A stretch of DNA of 64,000 nt, taken from the NCBI GenBank assembly GCA_021604865.1, contig BQJU01000023.1:35892-99891 (forward strand), written 5' to 3'. The notes under the pieces are model-generated. The model worked only from the letters and a program-made list of their open reading frames with translations, had not been told where the DNA came from and searched no databases. How positions within the stretch are numbered: position 1 is the stretch's first letter; each line of letters starts with the position of its first letter. Shown here piece after piece: positions 44,890 to 53,628 of the stretch. Made by a program: the position numbers and the translations under genes. The stretch is from Saprospiraceae bacterium (GTDB taxonomy: Bacteria > Bacteroidota > Bacteroidia > Chitinophagales > Saprospiraceae).

Positions 44890-45681
44890 ATGAAAAGTGC
44901 CATATTTTATTTCCTAATTCTACTGCTCAATATTCCATTAAGTGCTCAAAGCATGCAACAAGCGACCTTGCCACCTGAAGCATACCAATTGTATCCCACA
45001 CTCAATGAAATGTATGGCTTTGCAGTTGGGAAATTTAATCACACCCTACTGATTATTGGTGGTCGGATCAAGAATGATGTGCCAGCGCAACAGGGGGAAG
45101 ATTTTCCCAATACGGATATTCTTCTGATTGATTTTCAGAAAAAGAGAGCCAGTGCTTTTACGAGTGGTGGATTGGAAGGGATTTTAGGTGAACAAATGGC
45201 GGCCACAGGATTTGGGTATTACCAGATTGAAAATACCTTATATATTTCTGGGGGGTATGGCTATAGCTATAATAATGGTAAGTTTTTTACCTTCCCTTAC
45301 CTCACAGCTGTCGATCTTCCTGGGGCAATAGGGGCGCTCCTGAATGGGGAAAGCCCTGCCAAACACTTTTATCAAATTTGTGATGATCGGATTGCTCTAT
45401 TTGATACGGAGCTCGATCACAATGGCGACGAATTTTTCCTGATCAATGGCAAACAGGCTTTTAAACTTGATCCTTTTGAAGATAGAGCCGAATATGTAGA
45501 AACAGACTTTTATGGAGAGACCAGGACCTTCCGGGTTTTGGGGGATCTGGAAAATCTGGAAATTGCAGACTTTAAAGAATGGTATTCTCCTGAGGCTTTG
45601 CAGCATTTTTATGGAGACTTGTTGCCGCCCAAGGTCAAAAGAGCAATAATAGAATGGGGGGCAAACCCGAAGCAACTATAA
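44890..45681 (+). CDS. Secreted protein with kelch-like start, function unknown
   Basis: The 263-residue protein has a signal peptide (MKSAIFYFLILLLNIPLSAQS). The middle has kelch-type turns: YGFAVGKFNHTLLIIGGRIKN, TDILLIDFQKKRASAF and GFGYYQIENTLYISGGYGYS, each a strand plus a GG turn. After about residue 130 the pattern fades, so only a partial propeller is present. It may be a truncated relative of longer kelch proteins. No sorting domain is visible. ATG 44890 is used; TTG 44884 is in frame two codons earlier. Confidence 0.6.
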   Translation: MKSAIFYFLILLLNIPLSAQSMQQATLPPEAYQLYPTLNEMYGFAVGKFNHTLLIIGGRIKNDVPAQQGEDFPNTDILLIDFQKKRASAFTSGGLEGILGEQMAATGFGYYQIENTLYISGGYGYSYNNGKFFTFPYLTAVDLPGAIGALLNGESPAKHFYQICDDRIALFDTELDHNGDEFFLINGKQAFKLDPFEDRAEYVETDFYGETRTFRVLGDLENLEIADFKEWYSPEALQHFYGDLLPPKVKRAIIEWGANPKQL

Positions 45682-45813
45682 AAAATATCATCGGAGACTA
45701 TGACAAATGTTATTGATAAACGAGCAAAACCAGAATATCTTTGAATTATTAAAAAGTATGGTCAATTGGGTGTTCAATCAGTTATAAGGCTGATAGCTTA
45801 GGCTGTCAGCTGT

Positions 45814-45853
45814 GCTGCCGCTTAAATCTACAGATTTGTGCGGCAGCTTTTTT
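45814..45853 (+). terminator. Rho-independent terminator
   Basis: GCTGCCGC pairs with GCGGCAGC, with inner AAATCT/AGATTT pairing, followed by TTTTTTATT. It lies about 130 bp after the kelch-like gene. The rest of 45682-46323 holds scattered imperfect inverted segments (CCACGCCGTGGTC) and the tandem repeats below. Confidence 0.7.
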
Positions 45854-46231
45854 ATTGGAGCAATAAAAAGATTGCCCAGGAAAAGGGTTTTAGGGCCTCT
45901 ATTGCGGTAATAGAACCGCCTGACCCAATCTCTGAGAGCGCAGCGCTATGGTTGGCACACAAATCTTGTCTTGGGTAAATAATCCACCAGTCAATGGAAA
46001 ATTGGCAATTGAACCGATAAGTTGACGACAATAAACCCTACCGCAGAGAGGTCTCATCTTTGTTGCAAACAATGGATAAAATGGGGGTATACATTTTGCC
46101 GTTTAATACCTTGTGCGACCACGCCGTGGTCGAAAACCGGGGCGTTATGACGAGCTAACCTATTTAGACCACGCTGTGATCCAAAGCCGTGGTGCTATTG
46201 AAAGATGTGTTCCAGCCATAGAGCGCAGCAG

Positions 46232-46320
46232 TCTGACCTCTGACAGCGCAGCGATCTGACTCCTGACAGCGCAGCGTCTGACCCCTGACAGCGCAGCGTC
46301 TGATCCCTGACAACAAAGTG
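46232..46320. repeat. Four 22-bp tandem repeats at the response-regulator stop
   Basis: Units of TCTGACYCCTGACAGCGCAGCG start at 46232, 46255, 46277 and 46299; the last is diverged. The array ends 3 bp from the stop codon of the response regulator (minus strand). No spacers are present, so it is not a CRISPR. Confidence 0.85.
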
Positions 46321-46323
46321 ATC

Positions 46324-47019
46324 TCACCCCCCCTCCTCCGTTCCATCACTCAAAATAAACCCGCTACCATACACATTGGTAATCTGAATATTGGGATCAT
46401 CTGCCAGGTATTTGCGTAAGCGGGAGATGAAGACATCCATACTTCGGCGGGTAAAGTAGTCGCTGTTGTTCCAGATGGATTTGAGTACCTGCTGGCGGGA
46501 AAGCAAATTATCCTTGTGCTGGCAGAGTAGTTGCAGCAACCGGCCTTCACGCTCTGTGAGTTGGCGATGGCTATCGTTCAGGCTTAGTTTTTGGTTTGTA
46601 AAATCAAAGGTGTATTGACCAATTTTGTACAATTGTGTTTCGGATAATGGTTGATTGCTACGACGTAATACGGCCTTTATGCGAGCCACCAGTTCCTCTT
46701 CGTCAACGGGTTTTACAATATAATCATCAGCGCCAAGATGAAAACCTTTGAGTTTGTCAACCTTAAGGGAACGGGCAGTGAGAAAGATAAAAGGCAGCTG
46801 TGGCTCTTTCCGGCGTAATTCTTCTGCCAAGGTGAAGCCGTCCATTTCGGGCATCATGATGTCCAGTACACAGAGGTCGAAGCGGGTTTTGTTGAAAACA
46901 GCCAGACCTTGCTGCCCATTTTTTGCCCAGACTAGTTGAAAACCTTTCATTTCAAGGTATTCTTTAAGAATGTACCCCAAGGTGTCATTGTCTTCAACCA
47001 GCAAAATTGATTTTTTCAT
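46324..47019 (-). CDS. OmpR-family response regulator
   Basis: The 231-residue regulator has a receiver domain (1-120) with the acidic pair (LLVEDNDTLG), phospho-acceptor Asp in LCVLDIMMPEMDG, Thr in FIFLTARS and Lys in YIVKPVD. A winged-helix DNA-binding domain follows (about 135-228, LTEREGRLLQLLCQHKDNLL ... RRSMDVFISRLRKYL). It overlaps the histidine kinase gene by 4 bp, giving a coupled pair. The C-terminal DGTEEGG tail ends at a tandem repeat array. The target genes are unknown. Confidence 0.94.
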   Translation of the reverse strand: MKKSILLVEDNDTLGYILKEYLEMKGFQLVWAKNGQQGLAVFNKTRFDLCVLDIMMPEMDGFTLAEELRRKEPQLPFIFLTARSLKVDKLKGFHLGADDYIVKPVDEEELVARIKAVLRRSNQPLSETQLYKIGQYTFDFTNQKLSLNDSHRQLTEREGRLLQLLCQHKDNLLSRQQVLKSIWNNSDYFTRRSMDVFISRLRKYLADDPNIQITNVYGSGFILSDGTEEGG

Positions 47020-48305
47020 GAGCGATTACTTTTTTCTTGTTTTGCCAACGGCAATTTGATTGTAAATTCAGCACCTTGCTCAAGCCGGCTGATTACCTCA
47101 ATTTGCCCGTCGTGTGCCCGGATAATATGGCGCACATAACTAAGCCCCAGGCCAAAACCCTTTACTTCATGCAGGTCTCCGGGAGAGACGCGGTAAAATT
47201 TATCAAAAATCTTCTGCTGGTGTTCTGGAGCAATACCAACGCCATTGTCAATGATACTCAATAACAACGTTGACCCTTCAGTTTTGGTCTTGACGGTGAT
47301 TTTCGGTTTGTTTTTGTTGTATTTGAGGGCATTTTCCAGCAAATTTTGCAGGACATTTTCCAGATGGGTCGCATCGGCACAAATCTCATAATTGACTGCG
47401 CTAAGGTCCAGCTGCAGATGTCCCCCTTTAGCCAACAATTTTACTGCGTAAGGACCCGTGATTTGCCTGATTAAATGATGCAAATCAAGCGGTTGGCGAT
47501 CTAATTGATAATGGCCACTTTCCATAGAGGCCAATTCAAGTACATTTTCTACATGTTTTTTAACCTTATTGTTTTCTTTTTCCAGTAAAGTCAGGTATTC
47601 CGTCGTTTTCGAATTGGGAGGTGCCGCAGTAGACTGACGGAGTAATTTGGTAAGGATCGATATAGAAAAAACGGGGGTTTTGAGTTCATGGGTCAAGTTG
47701 TTGATAAAATCATTTTTGACCTGATCCAGCCGCTTTTGCCGGTTGAGGTTGACAATCAGCAGGATCATTCCTGTAGCGAGCAATCCCACAAAAAGAATAG
47801 AGGGAATGATCAGGTAGGCCAATTGTCGTAGGAGGTAATTGAATAATTGGTTGATATTGACATGGAAATATAAATTGCAATGGCATTCTTTTCGAATATC
47901 CCCTTTTAATAACAATGCAAATCGCTCGTATCGAAAGTGTTCGCTTTGAAAATTGGCAGAGGCAAACAAGGTGTCGTTGTCAGGAGTCCGGTCAATAAAT
48001 GCAAACGTATAATCCACCTGAATATCGGCACGTTCAAAAATTTGTCCAAGCAACTGCCGGATACTGTCCTCTAAAACCAGGCTATCCGTTGGCGCATTCT
48101 CTTTTACATAGTGTAATTGCACAATCTGGTGTCGGCTGTAATCCGCCTGATTGAGTTGTCGATCAAATTCACTAAGTGCACTTTCCATGCGTTGATCAAA
48201 ACGCTCCTTTTCCAATATAACGCCTACCTGTAGCAGCCGATACTGAATAAATCCCAAACCGGCCAGGGAAAGTGTAACCAGGATAATGGTAAGCCAGTTT
48301 TTCAT
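47016..48305 (-). CDS. Sensor histidine kinase partnered with the OmpR-type regulator
   Basis: The 429-residue inner-membrane kinase has a first helix (MKNWLTIILVTLSLAGLGFI), a periplasmic sensor domain of about 140 residues, a second helix (about 165-190), HisKA with the phospho-His in LTHELKTPVFS and a HATPase domain with N-box ENALKYNKNKP, DNGVGIAPEH and GFGLGLSYVRHI. I set the start at 48305; a longer in-frame ATG at 48344 lies inside a 27-bp inverted-repeat element and adds 13 residues before the signal helix. It is coupled to the downstream regulator. Confidence 0.93.
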   Translation of the reverse strand: MKNWLTIILVTLSLAGLGFIQYRLLQVGVILEKERFDQRMESALSEFDRQLNQADYSRHQIVQLHYVKENAPTDSLVLEDSIRQLLGQIFERADIQVDYTFAFIDRTPDNDTLFASANFQSEHFRYERFALLLKGDIRKECHCNLYFHVNINQLFNYLLRQLAYLIIPSILFVGLLATGMILLIVNLNRQKRLDQVKNDFINNLTHELKTPVFSISILTKLLRQSTAAPPNSKTTEYLTLLEKENNKVKKHVENVLELASMESGHYQLDRQPLDLHHLIRQITGPYAVKLLAKGGHLQLDLSAVNYEICADATHLENVLQNLLENALKYNKNKPKITVKTKTEGSTLLLSIIDNGVGIAPEHQQKIFDKFYRVSPGDLHEVKGFGLGLSYVRHIIRAHDGQIEVISRLEQGAEFTIKLPLAKQEKSNRS

Positions 48306-48325
48306 AAAACCTGAAAGATGTTTGA

Positions 48326-48352
48326 GAGCTTGTTTGGCCACCAAACATGCTC
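48326..48352. mobile_element. 27-bp element made only of two inverted ends (TNA family)
   Basis: GAGCTTGTTTGG, three bases (CCA), then CCAAACATGCTC, flanked by TGA on both sides (48323-48325, 48353-48355). This is the two ends of the dispersed element family with the core gone. It lies 20 bp upstream of the kinase start and would form a hairpin in its 5' leader. Confidence 0.75.
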
Positions 48353-48614
48353 TGATAAAAACAGCTGACGTAGGAGAATCATCCTACTATGAATTGTGGT
48401 AAAGTACTAACTCTAAAGAGCTTTTGACCTGTAATCGTATGCTTTAAGTACAAATTAACCTTGATTTATGAGCTTTAACTTTTTGTTGACAATTGAACTA
48501 ACCTCCATGCCTGCTCTAAAAAAAGCTGCTGGCATTTCAATTAATTAATTAAATATCATTATTTTTACTAAAATATCATTGTTATAATTGCCTGATAATC
48601 AGTTGTTTGTTGAT

Positions 48615-48633
48615 TTGGCATGTTTTTGGCATG
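48615..48633 (+). promoter_or_regulatory. Candidate sigma-54 promoter
   Basis: TTGGCATGTTTTTGGCATG has the TGGC at -24 and the GC at -12 in correct phase (consensus TGGCACG-N4-TTGC). The first plus-strand gene downstream is the thioredoxin-like gene at 48990, but the element at 48739-48900 lies between. A sigma-54 activator gene is 0.4 kb further on. Confidence 0.5.
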
Positions 48634-48738
48634 TTATTAAATGAATCAAAATAACTTTAAGAAGGCAGCGATTTCGTAGAGAAAAATAGGGCATATTTTT
48701 ACTGCTCCTCACATGCCCAACAAAATGGGGTTAATTTA

Positions 48739-48900
48739 GAGCATGTTTGGAGGCCAATCTTTGGGCTGCAAAGGATCACTTTTATGATGATACTTTGTTA
48801 CTTTTTTCGTCCGTACCTTAGGGTATGAACTTCAAAAAAAGCCTAGTCTTATCAAAAAATTGACGCTTTTCGCCTCCAAAGCCGACCTCCAAACAAGCTC
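48739..48900. mobile_element. MITE-like element, TNA family
   Basis: A 162-bp element has ends GAGCATGTTTGGAGG and CCTCCAAACAAGCTC, flanked by TTA on both sides (48736-48738, 48901-48903). Its core is the reverse complement of the one at 19808-20046. It lies in the leader region between the candidate sigma-54 promoter and the thioredoxin-like gene. The rest of 48306-48989 is AT-rich with nothing else recognised. Confidence 0.85.
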
Positions 48901-48989
48901 TTAACGCTGCGTAAACTCCGCGTATACTGCGGCTCCGCGGGGGGAATAATTTGCTTATGCTAAATAATGCCCACTCTTCGTATATAATT

Positions 48990-49340
48990 ATGGACTTGAT
49001 GAAGCAATTTGATCAAACATTAATAACAATTGACGAAAAAGGTTTCTACGATTTGCTGGATCAGGCAGCTTTTCAAGCTATTGTTGTCTTTTGGGTCGCC
49101 AATTCTGCCCATGGCCTGTTTCAAGGGGAAGTCATCGTGAAAGTCTTGGAGAAATTCAGGGAAAAGATTGAATTTTACCAGCTACCGATTGTTTTTAACT
49201 CAAGAAAAAAATTCATTTTTATTCAGCAGCTACCCTGTATTGTTTTTATCAAAAGTGGCGTTATTCAGGACATTTTAAATGGCATTCAAACAGAAACAAA
49301 AATTTTAGATAAGATCAATGAATTGGGGTTTTTGGGATAA
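48990..49340 (+). CDS. Thioredoxin-fold protein without the CxxC motif
   Basis: The 116-residue protein follows the thioredoxin plan: AIVVFWVANSAHGLFQGEVI occupies the place of the strand, CxxC and helix, then EKFREKIEFYQLPIV and the cis-Pro strand LPCIVFIKSGVIQDILNG. The active-site cysteines are replaced by NSAH, so classical dithiol exchange is excluded; a single Cys follows the cis-Pro. It may act as a binding or adaptor domain. There is no signal peptide. I use ATG 48990 (MDLMKQFDQTLI). The gene faces the sigma-54 activator tail to tail. Confidence 0.65.
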   Translation: MDLMKQFDQTLITIDEKGFYDLLDQAAFQAIVVFWVANSAHGLFQGEVIVKVLEKFREKIEFYQLPIVFNSRKKFIFIQQLPCIVFIKSGVIQDILNGIQTETKILDKINELGFLG

Positions 49341-49394
49341 GCATGTGGCAGGTGTTTGGAAGCCTTTTACCAATCAACATTCTTTGTTACGATA

Positions 49395-51899
49395 TCAATT
49401 ATAGATGTCCTCTTTATTGATATTAAATCGCTTGATTTTAGAAGTTAGTGTACGGTCGTTTAATCCCAGCAATTCGGCAGCCCCGCCTGCGCCACTAACT
49501 TTTCCATCCGTTTTTTTGAGTGCTTCAAGGATATAAGCCTTTTGCATTTCTTCAAAAGTTTTAAAATAAGTCGGTTGGTCTTTATTAGAAGTTTGATGTG
49601 GACGGAAAGCCGTTAATAAATTAAGTAATTCTCCTTTGGAGAGGATAACTGCACGTTCAATAATATTTTCCAACTCGCGAATATTCCCGGGAAAATCGTA
49701 ACGCATCAGTCGCTCAATTTCTACTTCTGGAATTTTGGTGATGTTTTTGCCGGCTTTTTCGGCATACTTTCCTGTAAAATATCGAATGAGCAAAGGGATA
49801 TCATCTTTTCGCTCGCGTAAGGAAAGGTTGTATATCGGGAATACATTGAGCCGATAGTATAGATCCTCTCTGAATGAGCCCTCTGCTACCATGTTTTCCA
49901 GATTGCGATTGGTAGCTGCAATAATCCGTACATCTACTTTGATAGTTGACGTTCCACCTACCCGCTCGAATTCACTCTCCTGAATTACCCGCAATAATTT
50001 AACCTGTAGGTCGAGCGGCACTTCACCAATTTCATCCAAAAAAATGGTACCGCCATCGGCAACTTCAAAACGACCGTTTTTTTGGGCAATAGCTCCTGTA
50101 AATGCTCCTCTCTCATGGCCAAATAATTCACTTTCAATCAAATTGGCAGGTAGAGCAGCACAATTCACCTTTACCATCGGCCTGTTACTACGGGAACTCA
50201 ACTGGTGAATAGACCGGGCAATGAGTTCCTTTCCCGTACCGGTTTCACCCGTGATCAGAACAGTTGATTGCGTAGGCGCTACTTGTTCGATCTGTTTCAA
50301 GACAGGACGGTATTTCTTACTTTGGCTGATGATGGAATCAAAATTATGAATCAATTCTATCTCTTCCCGGAGCAGCAGGTTGTCCGACTCCAGTTGTTTT
50401 GACATTTCCTCTATTTCCTTTTCCCGCTTTTTCCGTTCGGTAATATCGCGAACTACGGAACAACTTAGTTCCTGGTCTTCAAAGCGGATATAGTTGGCTT
50501 TTACTTCAACAGGTATGAATCGCCCATCCTTACATTTTATGTGTGTTTCTGTCTGGACTACTTTCTGTTCTTTAAAATGCTGCCAGGTTTGTGCATAGGT
50601 GTCAGCATTTAGATTGGGATTCAAATCGTATAAATGAAGTTCTTGGATATCTTTTTCGGAATACCCAAGCTGTTGGTATACTGCCTGATTGCAATAAACA
50701 AATGTACCATCTGCATTGACCCAAAAAACCATATCCGGAGCGGAATCCAGTGAAAATTTGGCCAATTTTAATTCTTTCTCTCGCCGCTTTTTTTTGGTGA
50801 TATTTTTACAAAAAGCACAATCGATATTCTGGCCTTGATAAACAATATGATTGAGGCTGCACATTACAGGAAAGGAAGAGCCATCACGACGTATGAATAC
50901 GCTTTCTAACTCCATTTTCCCTTTTTCTACTAATTCTTTCCGGATTTCTTTTCGCTTTTCCATGGTATCGGCTACACCAAAATCGAGGATATTCATATTC
51001 AACACCTCTTCCTGTGAATAATCTACCTCTTGGCAAAAGGCTTGATTAGCATACAAAAAATGCCCTTCATCATTCACCCAAATAATCATTTCTGCTGCTT
51101 GATCAACAGAAAACTGAGTGAGATACATGGATTCATGTCGGGAGGTAATGGTAGAAATATCCTGGATGGCCCCGCAAATTTTGTAAGTGACACCTTCAGA
51201 TTGTTCCGGTCGCCCATGAATAAGAAACCGGCCTGAGGCACCCTGGGTGGGTTGGCCAACCAGTTCTTCTGAGAAATTTTTGCCCCGTTTTACCGCTTTG
51301 GCAAGTATTTGTTTCAAACGTTTCCTGTCTTCAGGAAAAAGGTAGGAATTAAGGATGTTTTCGAAATCTTCTTCATTGATGGTTTGTTCCCCTTTGCCGA
51401 TGCCGAGAATCCGGCAACTTTCACCGGTTAAAAGCACCAGGTGTTTGGCCAAATCCCATTCCCAGCCACCTATTTTTGCTACTTCGGTGGTGAGTTGCAT
51501 TAAATCGCGGTAACGATTTTTTTCTATTAAATTTTCCACTATAGCAACGCAAATTTTTTCGTTGCCTGCATCAAGCATGACCCAACTCACCTCTACAGGA
51601 ACCAGGATTTCCTCGTGGCTTAATAAATCAGTTCGTGAAGTATGTTGCCGTTTTTCCAGTAATTGATTCCACAACGTTTTCCACTTGATTAAACTATAAT
51701 GGGGAGCAACCTCAAGAATGGTCATCTTTTTAAGATCCGATGCTGTACCATAGCCAAATTCCTGTTGGAATATTCGGTTAGCACCAATCAGGTCCCCTTT
51801 TTCGGAAACAAATATGATTGCCTGTTGAAGTATGTGTGCGGCTTGTAGATACCCCTCTACTGCTATGGTCGCAGAAGTTTTTAAGTTGTCTTCGTTCAT
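49395..51899 (-). CDS. Sigma-54-dependent activator with four PAS domains
   Basis: The 834-residue cytoplasmic regulator has PAS-like domains at about 10-120, 140-250, 260-375 and 375-490. A coiled coil (about 490-515) and an AAA+ domain (about 515-755) follow, with Walker A GETGTGKE, the sigma-54 contact loop ERGAFTGA and Walker [13 protein letters not shown] Fis-type helix-turn-helix is at the end ([20 protein letters not shown]). There is no receiver domain, so it senses a ligand, redox state or light directly. It activates RNA polymerase with RpoN. Candidate -24/-12 promoters lie on both sides (48615 and 53038). Confidence 0.93.
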   Translation of the reverse strand: MNEDNLKTSATIAVEGYLQAAHILQQAIIFVSEKGDLIGANRIFQQEFGYGTASDLKKMTILEVAPHYSLIKWKTLWNQLLEKRQHTSRTDLLSHEEILVPVEVSWVMLDAGNEKICVAIVENLIEKNRYRDLMQLTTEVAKIGGWEWDLAKHLVLLTGESCRILGIGKGEQTINEEDFENILNSYLFPEDRKRLKQILAKAVKRGKNFSEELVGQPTQGASGRFLIHGRPEQSEGVTYKICGAIQDISTITSRHESMYLTQFSVDQAAEMIIWVNDEGHFLYANQAFCQEVDYSQEEVLNMNILDFGVADTMEKRKEIRKELVEKGKMELESVFIRRDGSSFPVMCSLNHIVYQGQNIDCAFCKNITKKKRREKELKLAKFSLDSAPDMVFWVNADGTFVYCNQAVYQQLGYSEKDIQELHLYDLNPNLNADTYAQTWQHFKEQKVVQTETHIKCKDGRFIPVEVKANYIRFEDQELSCSVVRDITERKKREKEIEEMSKQLESDNLLLREEIELIHNFDSIISQSKKYRPVLKQIEQVAPTQSTVLITGETGTGKELIARSIHQLSSRSNRPMVKVNCAALPANLIESELFGHERGAFTGAIAQKNGRFEVADGGTIFLDEIGEVPLDLQVKLLRVIQESEFERVGGTSTIKVDVRIIAATNRNLENMVAEGSFREDLYYRLNVFPIYNLSLRERKDDIPLLIRYFTGKYAEKAGKNITKIPEVEIERLMRYDFPGNIRELENIIERAVILSKGELLNLLTAFRPHQTSNKDQPTYFKTFEEMQKAYILEALKKTDGKVSGAGGAAELLGLNDRTLTSKIKRFNINKEDIYN

Positions 51900-52073
51900 T
51901 TCAGATTGTTAACCACGACTGACTAAATCGCCGGGATTTGAGAGCTCTTTGGAGTATCTGATTTAACTTGCTTTCCCGGCCACGTCAATTTACGATTATT
52001 TGAGGTTATTTAAACCAAATAATCATAAATAATGCGCTAAAAGCAGCATCAAAAAAATATTTTTTTGAAGATT

Positions 52074-52628
52074 TTAAATTCTGGCGCTGGCCATTTTTTG
52101 ATAGATATTTAAACCCATCGCCGCTTTTAAAACGGCTTCTCTGCCTTGGTCCGCACCAAAAATAACGATTTCTACGATGGTTGGCCCAAGGTCTTTTACC
52201 AGATAATAATAATAAATATTGTTGAGGGCAAACTCAGCTGAAAGTTGATCGACTTGATCATTTAGATAGACCTTTCCAACATAAAAAACCTTCGTTGAAG
52301 ATTGAATGCTCTGGTATTTTGTATCAAAAAGACTGCGTAAGGAATTGGTAGGATTAGCATATTCACGGAGCTTCAGATAGATACTTCCATCATGTGATTT
52401 TAATGAAATACCTTTCAGTGGGTCCGCTGATTTGTCTAGGTCAAAAAATTCTTCAGGTAGGTTAAAACAAAAACTACCAGAATTAAAACATTGGAAATCT
52501 GCCCCTTGTTCGATTGATTGCATTGCTTCGGGTAGAGGGTCCGGAGCAAATGTGTTATATGCCAGAAAAGAAGCCGACAAAACACCCAATAGGACAACTG
52601 ACGTAGTAGTTATTTGTATTTTACTCAT
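52074..52628 (-). CDS. Single-helix membrane protein, function unknown
   Basis: The 184-residue protein has one N-terminal hydrophobic helix (TTSVVLLGVLSASFLAYNTF, about 6-27), then an exported domain with two close cysteines (QCFNSGSFCFNLPEEFF) and a mixed fold ending AAMGLNIYQKM. It could be a signal-anchored periplasmic protein. I do not recognise the family. It follows the sigma-54 activator gene upstream on the same strand with about 170 bp between. The start is MSKIQITTT at 52628; an in-frame ATG at 52670 adds 14 charged residues. Confidence 0.55.
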   Translation of the reverse strand: MSKIQITTTSVVLLGVLSASFLAYNTFAPDPLPEAMQSIEQGADFQCFNSGSFCFNLPEEFFDLDKSADPLKGISLKSHDGSIYLKLREYANPTNSLRSLFDTKYQSIQSSTKVFYVGKVYLNDQVDQLSAEFALNNIYYYYLVKDLGPTIVEIVIFGADQGREAVLKAAMGLNIYQKMASARI

Positions 52629-53037
52629 AGTTGCTAGGTTTTCATTCCGTAGATCATGTTTAGCATCCAAACTATTGATCTATACAATAGCTGGTTTGCA
52701 AACCAATAGAAAAATGGGGGGATCTATTTATACTTGTTAACGAACAAGTTTCAGGTTTTGTTCTGGAATAAGTATGGATGTGGTGTTTTTTAAGCCAAAT
52801 TGGCTATCTCCAAATATACTGCATAGTCATGTTTATCTGGAGTTTACCGTAAAATTAATATATTTTATAGTCTAAACCAATTTATCTGATATTTGGCTCC
52901 ATATTAGCAAAAAGCTGTAATGGGCCGTGGGTAAAAAAAATGCTTTTTTTCATGATATTTCAGGAATTGATTGTATTTCCCAAAGGGGTCTCTTTTTTGC
53001 TTTTTTGTAATTGTCTGGAAATCAGTTTTTTGTAAAA

Positions 53038-53053
53038 TTGGCATGAAATTGGA
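53038..53053 (+). promoter_or_regulatory. Candidate sigma-54-like promoter (weaker)
   Basis: TTGGCATGAAATTGGA shares TTGGCATG-N4-TGG with the 48615 site but has GA instead of GC at -12. It lies about 95 bp before the sigma region 4-like gene at 53149. The rest of 52629-53148 is AT-rich with nothing recognised. Confidence 0.35.
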
Positions 53054-53148
53054 TTCTTAGAAGGAATTACCTAACCATTAAATGAAACTTTATTGATTGG
53101 AATTACACCCTTTGTAGACACGCTATTATCTAACTAAAAGATTCACCG

Positions 53149-53490
53149 ATGAGAAGTAGTAATTTCCGATCCCAGTTAAATAAAAACATTTTGAATTTAT
53201 CGGATTCCGCCAAGGAGCGGCATGCAGCGGTGGTCAAAACAATTTTCGGTTCCATGGAGGAGAGACTGAGTTTTCCATTGGTCTTATTCCTGGAAGGCTA
53301 TATTCTGGAGGATATAGCAGAAATACTAGAAACTTCGGAACAAGAGATCAAAGAAAACCTAAAAGAAGGATGGAACCTTCTGGATTTTTCTACCCTTTCC
53401 AAAACCAGCAGGGTAGCTTATCCATTGCTAAATGTTATTAGAAGCTGGTTTAGGACCCCTCTAAATTATCATATTTCTAAGATGAACTAA
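53149..53490 (+). CDS. Orphan sigma region 4-like small protein
   Basis: The 113-residue protein has a core, SFPLVLFLEGYILEDIAEIL with ETSEQEIKENLKEGWNLL (about 45-83), that matches the region 4 helix-turn-helix of sigma-70 factors (helix, turn with EIAEIL, recognition helix starting TS/SxxxIK). There is no region 2, so it cannot be a full sigma factor. Such lone domains can act as co-sigma, anti-sigma-binding or DNA-binding proteins. It is followed by a truncated baeRF gene in the same direction. Confidence 0.6.
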   Translation: MRSSNFRSQLNKNILNLSDSAKERHAAVVKTIFGSMEERLSFPLVLFLEGYILEDIAEILETSEQEIKENLKEGWNLLDFSTLSKTSRVAYPLLNVIRSWFRTPLNYHISKMN

Positions 53491-53628
53491 GTATTCCAGA
53501 CTAATTGATTGAATATTATTCTTTCATGACCCTTTGGCAACAGCTGTGGTTTGACACGTAGCATCCAAAATTGATTTGATACTACATTGGACTGATCGCA
53601 GGGGTTGACAAGGTTAAAATTCTGGAAT

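Noticed and set aside
46232..46320. Possible CRISPR array
   Set aside because: The units are contiguous 22-bp tandem repeats without spacers, and no cas genes are present.
48326..48352. Rho-independent terminator
   Set aside because: The palindrome has no T-run, lies upstream of a start codon, and matches the ends and TGA duplications of the dispersed element family.
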